DNA of 64,000 bases from Chrysophaeum taylorii. Taxonomy: Eukaryota > Sar > Pelagophyceae > Pelagomonadales > Pelagomonadaceae. The DNA is taken from NCBI GenBank assembly GCA_029834535.1, contig JAQMWT010000046.1, positions 62,001 to 126,000 on the forward strand, in the 5' to 3' direction. Shown one piece after another: positions 19,272 to 30,557 of this stretch. The position numbers and the translations under genes were made by a program. The notes under the pieces were generated by a model. That model saw nothing but the letters and a program-made list of their open reading frames with translations. It did no database searches and was not told where the DNA came from. Position 1 is the stretch's first letter. Each line of letters opens with the position of its first letter.

Positions 19272-21797
19272 ATGGCGACTCACGACCCACAAGTCCCGAG
19301 TCTGGAAGTAGCGACGCAATTCGCTACACAACAAGCTCTCTGGCACCAGTTCAAAGCTAATTTCCTTGATCAACTCGCCGCCGCTGATCACGCTACCTTA
19401 AGAGCCAAACACGCTGCCGAAAGAGCTGCGCTCGCCGAAAAATTCGCTGCCGCAATCGAAGCTCAAGACGAGCAACTCGATCAGGACGTGCAACAACTCG
19501 ATCATGACGAGCAACTTGAACAAGCTCCCCAACCAGCTGTTCATACGGCAACTCCCCTCAAGCACAAGCAAACTTCTCACGAAGTCGCGACCCAAGACCC
19601 GATCATCTCGATGGTCACCCCCCCTCCTGCCGACAACCCCACCGGATGTCAAACACCCCACGGCAAAGTCTCAGACCCCACTGCCTTCCCTCCGGACCCA
19701 GGCATCGACAAGGTTACTCCACAACCTGGCACACCCCACATTCGCGAGGACACTCCACCTTGTTCGAATATCGCACCAGCAATGTTGAACACAACACCAC
19801 CAATAAACATTATTCCCTTCACTCCACCAACCCCACCGGAGCCTCCACCTCCTTCGCTGGAGCCTCACTCCCCACTATCGGCGACTCCCGCTACATCATC
19901 CATACAAGTTCCCCAACATCCTGGTCAACCCCCTCGCCGCACCACTCATCTCCTTGATGATCATGCCATGTACGGCCACGACGGCCCCGGCATCTTCATC
20001 CCTGACCAAGCCCCCACCGCGGCTCAAGCTCCTGCTGCCCCACTGTCGGATTCCCTTGTCCGATATCCGTCATCTTCCGCAAGTCGCTCTCCTCAGGACT
20101 TTCCTCTCCATCCACAAGACCATACCACCTACGGCCACGACGGCCCCGGCACTTCCATTTCTACCACAGCTCCTTCCGCGGCTCAAGCTACTGCCGCCCA
20201 ACCATCGGCCCCTCCTGACAGACCTTCATCACCTTTCGAAAGTCGCTGTTCCCCCGATTTGCCCCTCCACCCGCGTGACTACGCATTCCACGACTACGAC
20301 CATTCCTCCGTCTCCACCCGAGCAAAAACCCACCTCCTTTCTCAAAGTTCCAATGCACCTCCGTCTGCGCTCCAACGCGAGTTGGCCACCACTAAGGCTG
20401 CATTCCGCTCCCAAACCGCTGAATTGGCCGCAACCAAGGCCATGCTCATTCGCAAGGATGACGCTTTGTCCTCCACAGCCAACAAACTCACCATCACCGA
20501 CGCCGCCCTGGCTTTCGCCACTGCCCAGCTCGCCATCCAAGCCGACGAACTGGTCTCCACCCACGCTGAACTCCATCTCACCCACACCCAGCTCAAGGCA
20601 CTCGAAACTGCCCACGCTGACATCCGCAACTCCCACTTTGAAACCAACGCCGTCCTCCAAACCATTCTTACCTCCTTGGATGCCACCAACCCCACCAAAG
20701 ATGCTGCATCGCATCTTTCACCTCCTTTCCCCATCAACAACCAACCTTCATCCCCTTCCGAACCAACCTCCAATGCCTCTCCCCCGATTCTCCCCGAGTA
20801 TCATCACCACCTCCACGGATGCCCCGGACCTGGTTCTCCTGGTTCACCACCCACTCCGTCTCTCTGTTCTCAACCCCCCGCCATCTCTGGCCCCTCCTCC
20901 TCTACCCACTCACTCTTCGCCTCTTTGGCACCCCCTGAACCCCTTTGCACCCGCTCGCCTTATCAGCCACCTGGTTCATTCCAACTCGACCACATCCCCG
21001 CGTCCGAGTTGCGAGGGCGTACATTCAACACCGGCGACCGTACCCCTACCACCAGCGACGATCACCACGTGCAAAGTCCCACCAAGAATCAAGACCACCC
21101 ACATCAAGAGTCGACAAGTTCCGAACTATCAAAAGACAGCTCTTTGCCTGATGGTCATGCTCACCATCATGCTGCCAAGACATGCATAAGGGCTTCTTCT
21201 CTCTTCGGGCACAACGGCCCAGGAAGCAATCTTGTCGAAGAAACACCAAGCCACCTCGTTCCCACTTTCGACAAGTCAAAGAACAAGACACCTCGAGATG
21301 TTCCCGAGTATTATGCCTACATCGACTATGGCAACCACACCCAAGAACCTAAGGCTCCGCCGTATTCTATGCCCCAGGCACAAGAGCCGCAGGCCACTGA
21401 CAACATCCCCTCTGATTCAGTCTCCTGGTATGATGCATACAGCGAAGAAGCAAGACCCACTTCACTAGTCTCGAAGATGGTCTCCTCGACCATTCCAGAT
21501 CAGCCGCCTGATCCAAGCACCACCAATGACCCAGCAATGCCGTATCCACAAGGACAAGACACGCTGTCAACGGTCCCACGGTCACCATACTCGCAGGCAC
21601 TCACCGCACCTGCAGGTATCAGCTCAGATTCACCAGGCACTCCCGCCTTGTTCGATATCTCTCGATCAGCAGCTCCCGATCACTTCGAAGCTGGTTCCGC
21701 CTCGCCGCCTCCTCCTCGAAGACAGGCGCGCACTGCCGCTCACCGGCGCTTGCTGCTGCACCCACCATCCACCTTCTCGGTCGGATGCACTGGATGA
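19272..21797 (+). CDS. First ORF of the 8.6-kb element, gag-like by position only
   Basis: A frame of 841 residues from the ATG at 19272, about 220 bp after the left terminal repeat. Residues 10-90 are helical and Gln/Ala/Glu-rich (ALWHQFKANFLDQLAAADHATLRAKHAAERAAL type), likely coiled coil. The middle contains two to three copies of a block of about 49 residues holding (Y/F)GH(D/N)GPG. A second helical stretch of about 110 residues follows (ELAATKAMLIRKDDAL... LKALETAHADIRNS). The rest is Pro/Ser/Thr-rich. No zinc knuckle or enzyme motif is present. By position and coiled-coil content it could be a capsid-like protein, but homology is not claimed. Low G content also helps keep this frame open. 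Confidence 0.5.
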   Translation: MATHDPQVPSLEVATQFATQQALWHQFKANFLDQLAAADHATLRAKHAAERAALAEKFAAAIEAQDEQLDQDVQQLDHDEQLEQAPQPAVHTATPLKHKQTSHEVATQDPIISMVTPPPADNPTGCQTPHGKVSDPTAFPPDPGIDKVTPQPGTPHIREDTPPCSNIAPAMLNTTPPINIIPFTPPTPPEPPPPSLEPHSPLSATPATSSIQVPQHPGQPPRRTTHLLDDHAMYGHDGPGIFIPDQAPTAAQAPAAPLSDSLVRYPSSSASRSPQDFPLHPQDHTTYGHDGPGTSISTTAPSAAQATAAQPSAPPDRPSSPFESRCSPDLPLHPRDYAFHDYDHSSVSTRAKTHLLSQSSNAPPSALQRELATTKAAFRSQTAELAATKAMLIRKDDALSSTANKLTITDAALAFATAQLAIQADELVSTHAELHLTHTQLKALETAHADIRNSHFETNAVLQTILTSLDATNPTKDAASHLSPPFPINNQPSSPSEPTSNASPPILPEYHHHLHGCPGPGSPGSPPTPSLCSQPPAISGPSSSTHSLFASLAPPEPLCTRSPYQPPGSFQLDHIPASELRGRTFNTGDRTPTTSDDHHVQSPTKNQDHPHQESTSSELSKDSSLPDGHAHHHAAKTCIRASSLFGHNGPGSNLVEETPSHLVPTFDKSKNKTPRDVPEYYAYIDYGNHTQEPKAPPYSMPQAQEPQATDNIPSDSVSWYDAYSEEARPTSLVSKMVSSTIPDQPPDPSTTNDPAMPYPQGQDTLSTVPRSPYSQALTAPAGISSDSPGTPALFDISRSAAPDHFEAGSASPPPPRRQARTAAHRRLLLHPPSTFSVGCTG

Positions 21798-24700
21798 CAC
21801 TGCTCAGCAGGTTGCATGGACCCATCTGCGACCACCATGTAACGATTTGATGGATGTCTTCGCACGAGCACCAGTCGCAGCACCTGATCACCCGCTCCCC
21901 AACTTTCGGTCAGAGGACGCAATCCTTTCGGCTGCCGATCCTTATGTCTCACCGCGACCAAGCCTCTGGAAAGCTTTCCCCATGGCTGCAGTAACAGACA
22001 CAGATTTCGAGAGTTCTGAACGACCCGATCAGCCGCAAACTATGCACGATTCCATTGCGACCACTTCGGTCCTGTATGTCCCCTTGCATAGCTCTCTTCT
22101 GGACGCCACACGCTTGCGCTGCCTCCGGAAAATCGACGTTGCGCTCTCAGGAAACATTCTCCGCGCACTATGCACAGACTCGCTCCAACTGAACCACTTC
22201 TGTAAGCATTTTCGCATCACTGGAATGCACGACAAACGTTCCACGCCAGCTGCCGGCTCCACCACAAACATGCACCCAAGTCACGTACGTTGCCTCCCTC
22301 AAAAGCGTCTTATCGCTCAGCACGTCACTCCTCATTTGAGGACGCATGTCACATGCCCGCACCTTCGAATGCTCTACACGCCTAAGGGCAACCCTGGTCA
22401 CTACGGCACTCACCGCTCTGGTCCCAGCATCTCCGCTATTGAGGATGCACCCAGCAGGACTGACCCTTACATCGCCCTTGGTTCTACTGCACTCTCCTTC
22501 GGCGACCCCTCTTTTCGAATTCCCGCACTGGACCCCAAGCATTTCAGGCCGGATACTCTCCACCACGGGATCTCAGCTCACGCGCCCATCTGCCCTACCT
22601 TGCAGACAGGTCAGCCGCGAGCCACACTCCTTTGGCACTGACTTCGGACCACCCGCATCACGCGCTTTTGCTCTTGGAGCATGACACGCTTTTCGATGCT
22701 CTCCGCGTCACCGCCTCTAACACCACGACACTCGTCATTTCCACCGACACTCCGCGCCGCAACGTATCTCACGACCTTCAGATCACCAACATAAGTCGCT
22801 CGCGCCCGCACCACGTCGCGCACGCCTTACGAGGGCGTATTTCAATTGGTGACCTCACAGGTCTTTCGATGCATTTTCCGACGTCCGACTTTGAACTTAC
22901 GAGTTACTTTATGGCAATCCCCAATGCCAAGACGTCTGAAGCTGCGCAATCATGTCTCTGGAACTCCAAAGCCACAGAAACTGCCAGACAAGAGAGCACT
23001 CAGCTCTCAACAGCTGCTCAACAGCTACTTAAAGTCTCGCACATAGCAACCAGTACTATCTCGCAGTCTCTATTGGACGACAAGACGAAAGATAAGACCA
23101 CAACGGCCAGCTACACCAGCCAGCTCATTGATGTAGCAGACGAGACAACGCAAACCAACTGCACAGCACGGTTCCAGACTATGCAGACGATGCTCAGGTC
23201 CAACGCTCAATTACTCGACCACGCAAACGTTCTGTCACCTGACCTTGCACTGCTACTGGCTCCTGTCTCATTCATAGCTGATGCACCCCATCCGATGGAC
23301 CAATCCTTAAGATATGTCCCGCTCGCAGAAGCACCACCACAGGACACAAAGGTACATCATGAAGACACAGGTAAGCGCACCACGATCATGCGCACAAGCT
23401 CATTGCGCCTATCCGATCACGACGAGACGAAGCTACAGCTTTGCTTGACCCCTTCGCCTCTGGAAGACAAAGGCCGCCTCTCAGCCCCCCAGGCACCTGA
23501 CCCTTCCCTGTCGCTGCAATCCGTATTAGCACAGACGATCTCGCCTCCCTGCACGACTGCAGATCAGGCACAAGCCAATGTCAGCACTCTGCAGAGTTAT
23601 GCGCACCCGCTGGAATCTTACCAGCACGGCTACCTCAGCCAGTCAGGTCACTGCACCACCTCGGTCTCCCTGACACCAGGTCGACGTATCGCTCATTCGC
23701 GACCACCTCAAGTCATCTAATGGACGACTATGATCTCGAGCATGAACTCATCGCAACGCTTGAGTCATACCCAAGAAGGAATCCTACTTTGGAGTCACCT
23801 CAACCACTCCCACAGGAACTTTGGCCACCAGACGCCACCCATGTGCTCGTGGTTTCTCCATTGGTTTCCTCCAAAGCATTTGACTGCAGCAGAGACAAAA
23901 TGCAACCTTCCCATGCGACTATAACCGCATTCTCGTTTGGGACACAAGCATTTACTTCATGTCATTTGTTTACGCCCATAGTACCGCGACACACGGCAAC
24001 CAAGATAGAAGTGGACTGCGTTCCACCCTCATCTCTGAGCGCTACCCCCGACATGCTGCTCCCGGCACTACTAGCCAGTCCCATCACGTCTGATTCAGCT
24101 CCCATCGCTTTGTATGACGTCATATGTCATATTCCGATTAAAGCCCAGACACCGCACAGGCTACAATGCACTCGCGACGGCACGCTCACCGCCCCTCTCG
24201 GTTTAGACTACAAACATTGCGCCATACCCATGGTACACTCACAGTCAACTGAGACGCACGCTCGCTTGTCGCACAGTACGATGCCCAAACACCTTTGATT
24301 CATGATACGCAGAACACTGTCGTCTCAGCCACCGCTGAAGCGCCTCCTCCGACCGCCGCCCGGCTCTGCGCTCGTTTCGCAATCATGGTCTCTCGGTCTC
24401 ACCGGCAATTCGAAGATTTCACCCAGTTCGAATTACGAGGGCGCATTAGTTTTCCACCGACGACAAGATTCGTTTCGATTCGTATCAGTCATGCCTCCTA
24501 TGGCTACTCTGGCTACATCGGAACTCAATTCAAGGCACGTACCGAAGTCCCTCTTTCTAAGGACCTCTGTCACACGCCAAGACCTGATGAGTATTCGTCG
24601 TTCCTCCCCGCTTCAACGCGACTCCCGACGACCAAATCCCCGACGATTTGTGATGACACTAAGTTCCGTCATCAATGCAATTCAGAGCCTCCCACGCTCC

Positions 24701-26412
24701 TCCGTCAATCTATCGCAGGTCAGACCTCTCAAGTTCCAGCATTCCACCCTCGCTCGATTTTATCCAGCATGCAGCCATATGCAAAAGAAGTTCTATCACG
24801 CCAACGCCACACGTCGCAGTTATCGCCAGTCTCGCGCAATAAATGCCCGCCACCGAATGATATCCGCACGCAGAGTCCTTTGCTCACATCTTTTCACGTC
24901 CCTCCCAGCACTATGCTTGACGTTGAAGCTCTGCACCACTATGGTTCGGTTACAACACAACTTCACGCGAAATCCTCGTCCAGTTCTGATCATATCTCGC
25001 ATCTGTCGACATTGTTATCGGAATCATGCTTCGGACACAGCTCAGACTGCACTAGCGTATTACGCTCTTATGGCGCACTCGGTTTGCTCCTCTCCGTTCG
25101 CACTGCAGGTTCCATCTTGCAGAATTCTGAGCCCAACAGCCGCCATTGCGATTCGCACCCAGCCGACGCTTTCCGTAGCACCCACGAGGATAACCCCCAA
25201 TCTCCACAGGTTGGACACGCGCTACGCTCTCAGCATTCCACCAAATGTCACTGCCGCACACCGCTCGCCCCACCCAGTTATGTTACGAATCAAGGGAAGT
25301 TAACTGCCATGCCTATCTACTTCTTCATTCCAACACACTCGCTGCTAGCCACAGTCTCGCATGACTCATTGCCGGACAGTTCTCGCATTATGGACAGGAC
25401 CTCACATCATGTTCATTCTTCGGACATCCCCCGTCCACAGATTAATCCTCTCTTGAAACATACGCTCCCTACACGTTGTATACTGTACAGCTCTCGCCTA
25501 TCGACAACACCGTTCTGTCGAATGTCTCCCCTTTCAGTCACTGCACGATTCACCAGGGATGCAGCACGCTCCCTCGCGCTTGTACATCAAGGGAAGTTTG
25601 ATTCTGGTGAAAACGCTTCGTTTGATTCTGATGAAAACGATTCCGGACATGAAATGAATAGATCAGTCGATTGTCACAGTTCAGGATTACTTTGCAACAT
25701 AGAACACGCACGATGCGACTTTGACCATACATTCGAAGTCAACTCCCCCCCTGGCACGGATACTATCTTCAAGCAGTCCATCGCCTTCAGGCATTCTCTT
25801 CTGTTGCCCGACTCTTCTGCATTTTCTGCACAGGGCACCGACTCGTCAGCACAGGACACGCGCCTGCATCCACCATCATACTCGATACACTCGCAAACCT
25901 CAGTCTCCGCCCAATCATCTTTCGATGATAGCCACTGGCGACTTACACGAGACTACGAACCCAAGTCTACAGCAAATTTAGAGTTTTCATATTTACGGCC
26001 AACCCCAGAGAACTTTATAACGATATCGTCATCGAACTACGATTACACCCATATCACTTTACACGCTCATAGCCTAGTTTCAGCTGTCCCACGCTACACT
26101 CAGGACGACAGCTTCGACACGTATGTGACAGGCAATTCTGGTTCCCTCATCTTCCAGAAACAGCTCCGCCTTACTCGCTCTCATTACGACGATTACCTTA
26201 CCATGTCGAAACCGATTTGGTTAAATGGCCATATCTCTTCATGGGATCACGCTGGCGCTCCGTCACATCGTCAAATCTTTACTAGCAAAACTTTAGTCAC
26301 GATAGAACCTCATCCCTACGACCACCTTCACTATTCGCTTCTCGATCAACCATTGGTCTGCTGCACAATTCCCGACTGCCTGACCCATTATCCCTCCTGT
26401 TATTATTCGTGA
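21526..26412 (+). other. Chain of four further ORFs in the 8.6-kb element
   Basis: Frames at 21526-22641 (371 residues), 22632-23720 (362), 23720-24298 (192) and 24295-26412 (705) overlap by 1-272 bp and lie in different registers. At 23718-23722 the stop and next start share bases (TAATG). Two of the starts are TTG. The products are Ser/Thr/His/Pro-rich with no recognisable fold. An LRGR segment recurs in three of the frames. Possibly this is one ancestral long frame broken by frameshifts, or it is simply open because the strand is G-poor. I cannot decide from one copy. Confidence 0.35.
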
Positions 26413-26747
26413 GACCACCCGCTCTACTCAGATGCTCCCCCAGCCACTTAGGATTTATCCACCGGCACGCACCGTCCCCTATCTCATTAGCCACTGAGCA
26501 AGATGATGATCTGATCTCTCGCACAACATTCGCCATACTTCATCGTTAGCCTACCTAGCATCTTCCCCCACTTTTCTTCTTAATCACGATCGATGCTTTT
26601 TCCTTTCTTTGATCATCCACCTCTTCTTGTAATACCCTCTTTCTTTTGCTTCCCCTCTTAACCTATTCTACACTCGACTTCACGCTCTTTCTCACACACA
26701 CCTCTACCTGCGTTTCGTTTTCCTCTATCTCTTTCACCCTGATCGCC
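26413..26747 (+). other. Non-coding part of the 8.6-kb element
   Basis: A T/C-rich stretch between the last frame and the embedded family A repeat. No gene or structured RNA was recognised. Confidence 0.4.
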
Positions 26748-27105
26748 GACTGCGGTTGCGATGGAGGACGGTGCCTCATGAATCCTGAGCCTTGCGCGGG
26801 CATCCTCCCTCCCGGCGTAGGTTGGCACCTATTCGCCTCCCGGGCGGGCCGGTTGGCAGCCGGAACGTTCGCAGTGGGACGGGGTATGGCCGGGGGGCGA
26901 AGACGGAAGGTTATCGACGAGTTGGTTGTCAGTCACATCGCGGTCTCCTCGTCGCATGGCGACAAGCTTGATGGTCATTCTCCGCCGACCGACCTTTCGG
27001 CGCTCCTCGTCTACAGGCCCGTGATTCCGGACTGGCTCCTGTCGGTCCGGCCTGGCTCCCATGCTCGGGAGAGGTCTGAAGTTAGTTGGTTAGTTAGTTA
27101 CTATC
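26748..27105 (+). repeat. Dispersed repeat family A (copy A2) inside the 8.6-kb element
   Basis: Nearly identical to 59583-59938 over about 350 bp, from GCGATGGAGGACGGTGCC to the palindromic CTCCC-ATGCTC-GGGAG and AGGTCTGAAGTTAGTT tail. The end carries a short TTAG/AGTT tandem tract, as SINE 3' ends often do. It shows no tRNA-type A/B boxes that I could find. Confidence 0.75.
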
Positions 27106-27233
27106 TCTTTCATGCACTTCGCACACTTTCCTTCAACGCCTCCTCACGACTCGACATCCATTTGTCCTTGGCCAGACATTTGTTTTGTTTGTCCCAGATT
27201 TCGCTCATCACCCGAGTTCAATCTGCGAGGGCG

Positions 27234-27425
27234 TAGAGATAGCAAATTCCATTTAGGGTTAGGACCCCCCCCCCCCTCTTACCCTCACTCTCACACTTAC
27301 AACCCCAAAATCGCTGTGTGTCGTACACCGTGCTGCCCTTTGTGTCGGTAGAGGACAAGACGAAAGGCAGCACTACCACTGCCACCATTCTCTACCAGAG
27401 GCACAATGATTTTTACTGTTCTCTA
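27234..27425 (+). repeat. Right terminal repeat of the 8.6-kb element
   Basis: 192 bp, ending TCTCTA and followed by the ATGCG duplication. It lies 212 bp upstream of the start codon of the phytyltransferase gene and may influence its transcription. Confidence 0.85.
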
Positions 27426-27637
27426 ATGCGCTTGCAGAAGAAGAAGTAGCCGGAGCTTCCGGCGGAACGGAGCGTGGACGCTTTTGACGCGCGGGCGATG
27501 AGATGGCCTTGGTTTATCATTGTCTCGAGCCAACGAAACGTCGTGACAGCTGTTTCGCTGCTGCATCCAGTCTCTTTTCGTATCTGTTGAAAACGGTTTT
27601 TCTTCTTCTCTTCTTGAACTTTCTTTTTTTTTGGTGT

Positions 27638-28699
27638 ATGAGGGTAAGGATACAGCTGACGTCATTGATGTTGCTGTTGTACCTCCTCGTCGCGGCGCAG
27701 GCGTTCCGTTCTCCAACCGCGCTCCCGGCGGTCCCGACGCGAAGTTTCGCCGCTACCGCGGGTCTCGACGAGGCGAGCGTCGATGGCAAGTCCTTCGCCG
27801 GAGCCGTGTACAAGTTCGTACGACCTCACACGATTCGCGGGACCATGCTCGGCGCTCTCTGCGGGGTGACCAAGGCCATCACCGACACCGGGGCCGTGTT
27901 CGACTGGCAGCTCGTACCCCGTGCTATGGTGGGAGTCGTCGCGCTCTTGAGTGCCAACGCGCTGATCGTGGGCATCAACCAGATCTACGACCAGGACATC
28001 GACCGCGTCAACAAACCCTTCCTACCGATAGCTGCCGGCGAGCTCTCGACGAGGACAGCCTGGGCGCTTCTCGGTGCCTGCGGGCTGGCGGGGCCCATCT
28101 TGTGCTACGCCGCTTTTTCCCCTTTCATTTTCAAATTGTACGTGCTGGGGACGACGCTGGGAGTCCTCTACAGCGTTCCCCCGTTCGACCTCAAGAAAAG
28201 GGGACCTCTCGTCGCGGGCGCGACTATTGCGGTGTGCCGCGGATTTCTGCTAAATTTCGGGGTCTACTACGCAGCTCTCGAGGCCCTCGGCCAGCCCTTC
28301 AGGTGGTCCCCCGCCGTCGCTTTCATTTCGCGTTTTATGACCGTCTTCGCCGCCGTCATCGCCGTCACAAAGGACTTGCCCGACGTCGAGGGTGACGCAA
28401 AGTTCAAAGTACAGACTTTTGCGACCAGACTCGGACCCAACCTCGTTGTCAAGGCCGCGACGGCCGTGCTTTTGTTGAACTACGCCTCCGCCGTCGCTCA
28501 GGCAGCCCTCTTTTCTTCCTCCTTCCGACGACCCGCGCTCATGCTCGGCGCCCACCTTGCCCTCGCGGCCGCTTTGCTCAACAACTTTCGACTATATGCC
28601 AAATTGAAGGCAACCGACCTTACCTCCGCCCTCAAGCGCTTTTACAAGAAGATATGGGACCTCTTCTACCTCGAATACGCCCTCTATGTTTTTATCTAA
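27638..28699 (+). CDS. Homogentisate phytyltransferase / prenyltransferase (tocopherol biosynthesis), plastid-targeted
   Basis: A UbiA-family membrane enzyme of 353 residues that condenses homogentisate with a prenyl diphosphate, the committed step to tocopherols (or plastoquinone, if it uses solanesyl diphosphate). The ATG at 27638 starts a bipartite plastid leader: a hydrophobic signal peptide (LTSLMLLLYLLVAAQA), then AF at the cleavage site and a Ser/Thr/Arg transit part, typical of secondary red plastids. The core begins at KFVRPHTIRG. The first Asp motif is N114-QIYD-QDID (NQIYDQDIDRVNKP), and the second is at 245-253 (KDLPDVEGD). PPFDLKK between them also fits the family. About eight further membrane segments are present. 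The frame is open upstream to 27503 but has a better leader from 27638. The promoter region was invaded by the 8.6-kb element. Confidence 0.9.
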   Translation: MRVRIQLTSLMLLLYLLVAAQAFRSPTALPAVPTRSFAATAGLDEASVDGKSFAGAVYKFVRPHTIRGTMLGALCGVTKAITDTGAVFDWQLVPRAMVGVVALLSANALIVGINQIYDQDIDRVNKPFLPIAAGELSTRTAWALLGACGLAGPILCYAAFSPFIFKLYVLGTTLGVLYSVPPFDLKKRGPLVAGATIAVCRGFLLNFGVYYAALEALGQPFRWSPAVAFISRFMTVFAAVIAVTKDLPDVEGDAKFKVQTFATRLGPNLVVKAATAVLLLNYASAVAQAALFSSSFRRPALMLGAHLALAAALLNNFRLYAKLKATDLTSALKRFYKKIWDLFYLEYALYVFI

Positions 28700-30557
28700 T
28701 AATTTCACGACGCGCCTTTTTATACCTAATAACTATAAGGTTCTTTTTTTGTAGGGGCGGGGGTGCCAGCCCGGAGTAGCGACGACCAGAGTGAGCGAAG
28801 GGGCAACTTACGTTTCTCTGGAAAGGAGGATATTGTGGAGCAGGCTTTTAAAAAAAAAAAAGCTCGCTGGCTGCCACCGCGTGGTAGTCATACCATTTTC
28901 CACCGGACTTATTATTACTCCGACGAGTGGCCCCGCTCACTCGGCGATTCGATAGTACTGCTTTCGGATGGTCTTCTCGTTCAATAACGGAACTGGAAAA
29001 TCCCAGGAGGTACCCCTCCCTCCCGTTCTCTTCCTACACTCCCCCTCCCTCTCTTTTGGCCTTGCTCTCTTTTATTTTCGCTCCTTCCTTGTGCCCACGT
29101 TCTGCGCCCTTCTTATTCCTCTGCGTCTATGTCAACAAGGCCTCCTGCCGTCCGCGTATGCCACCTTACCGTCCAGTGTTGTTGATTTTCTGCTTGCTTC
29201 TTCAATTTATCAATTCAAAAATTCCCTCTGGATCCCTCCTTACCCCTCGCATCTCCATCCCACACCCATTTCCTCCCTTCATTGCTTCCAGCTCCCCATT
29301 CTTCCCCACGGGGTGCCGGACCACAACGCGCTTCACGGGTCCTTGCAGCCCTCGAAGTTACCTGCGCCCTTTAAACACCGCCACTCCTCGCGTGCTGTCC
29401 CCGCCCCCCTCTTCGACGGCGCCCTCTCGAATACCCCTTGAGCATGCTTTCCCGGCATCCCCCGCGTCTCCACACGTAAATCCCCCATACCCACCGAACA
29501 CCCTGCGTGCTCCCGTTGGCCCTCTTAGCAGCAGTCGACCTTTTTAACCCCTTGTCAAACCACACTCTGTACAACCTTGAGCCTCTACGCTTGTCAACAA
29601 CCAACCAACAGCTTGAATGAATTTTGAGGTGCGCGGGCTACTAAAAAGGGCCCGCCCGGGAAAGAAGGAAGGACACGATGTTCATGACAAATTTTGTGAA
29701 GGTTGACAATGGCAAGGCTTGACCATGGGACATCATGTGAGCCGTGGTGCGTGTGGACGGACTACCCGCGGGCCTTGGTCATAACAGCCACCATCACCTC
29801 GACGGTGTTTGAAGAGTCTAGGAGCGATGTGATGTTGCCGCAAGGACCGCGGTAGGCGAGCGCGACTGTCGTCGAGTACCGCGAGGGGTGACGCGATTTC
29901 GCCCCTTCGCATACGAAGTGCCTGGGCCACGTAGTACTGGAGGTTTGTTGAGCACGATTTCGTGGACTTTGTTGTTGGAACGCCGGACAAGGCGTCAGTC
30001 AGAATGATGCGTTTGGCACTTGAGCGCCGGATATGATATTTTGAGGTCCCAGATTGGAGCGATACGCGCACGGCAACCGTCGTGATGGTAAAAAAAGGAA
30101 GCCGATAATCTTAGAGCAGAGCGCACTTGGCGATGGGGACTGGCTTCGAGCGTTTTGGGTACGGTAACGGCGCACGCTCGTATGAGGACGCGAGCTGAGG
30201 CACGTATTGTACTTCGCACGGCCGCTGGAAGTTGGAAGGCTGCCCCTTTTAAGTCTTCCTTGTGACCACCGGCTGCTTGGTGGTGGAGAATCTTGCGGCG
30301 TTGGGTCGGGTTAGCAGGCTCGTCAGATCATTCGTCAGATCAAAAAGCCAACGAAGAAACGCAGGCGGTGTCGCAGAGGCGAATCTTTTTGCAAGACAGC
30401 ATTGAAGTACTGGCTTTTACGAGAAGCGTCTGAATAGGTCGACGGATCGCAGTGCGCGACTTGCCGTCGTCGATGTTGATGTCTTTTGGCTTTTACGTCG
30501 TCGGCGGCGCTGCCATATTGGCCCAGAACTGCAGAATGATATTATGTTGAGGTCGTC
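28700..30557. other. Intergenic 1.9 kb, no gene recognised
   Basis: 28990-29550 is strikingly C/T-rich on the plus strand, which opens long pyrimidine-biased frames without any motif. The right part (29.6-30.5 kb) is mixed composition with short frames only. Confidence 0.5.

Larger units (their letters stand above)
18851..27425 (+). mobile_element. 8.6-kb LTR-bounded element of unknown type (LARD-like), TAGAGA...TCTCTA ends
   Basis: Two direct repeats (18851-19048 and 27234-27425) bound 8.2 kb of internal DNA, and a perfect 5-bp duplication (ATGCG) flanks the whole unit. The repeats begin TAGAGATAG and end TTCTCTA, a 6-bp inverted terminus, instead of the usual TG...CA. The left copy ends in G, not A. 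The interior is C-rich and G-poor on the plus strand. It holds a chain of P/S/T/H-rich frames but no recognisable protease, reverse transcriptase, RNase H or integrase. A possible primer-binding TGGACCCAGTCC lies 8 bp after the left repeat, and purine-rich GCGAGGGCG abuts the right repeat. I infer a large non-autonomous LTR element mobilised in trans, or an undescribed element class. Confidence 0.75.

Noticed and set aside
18851-27425. Assigning the 8.6-kb element to Ty1/copia or Ty3/gypsy
   Set aside because: No RT, integrase, protease or zinc knuckle could be found in any frame, and the termini are not TG...CA.
28927-29547. 206-codon Pro/Ser-rich frame
   Set aside because: Lies in a pyrimidine-rich stretch that depletes stops. 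No start context, motif or neighbour support.
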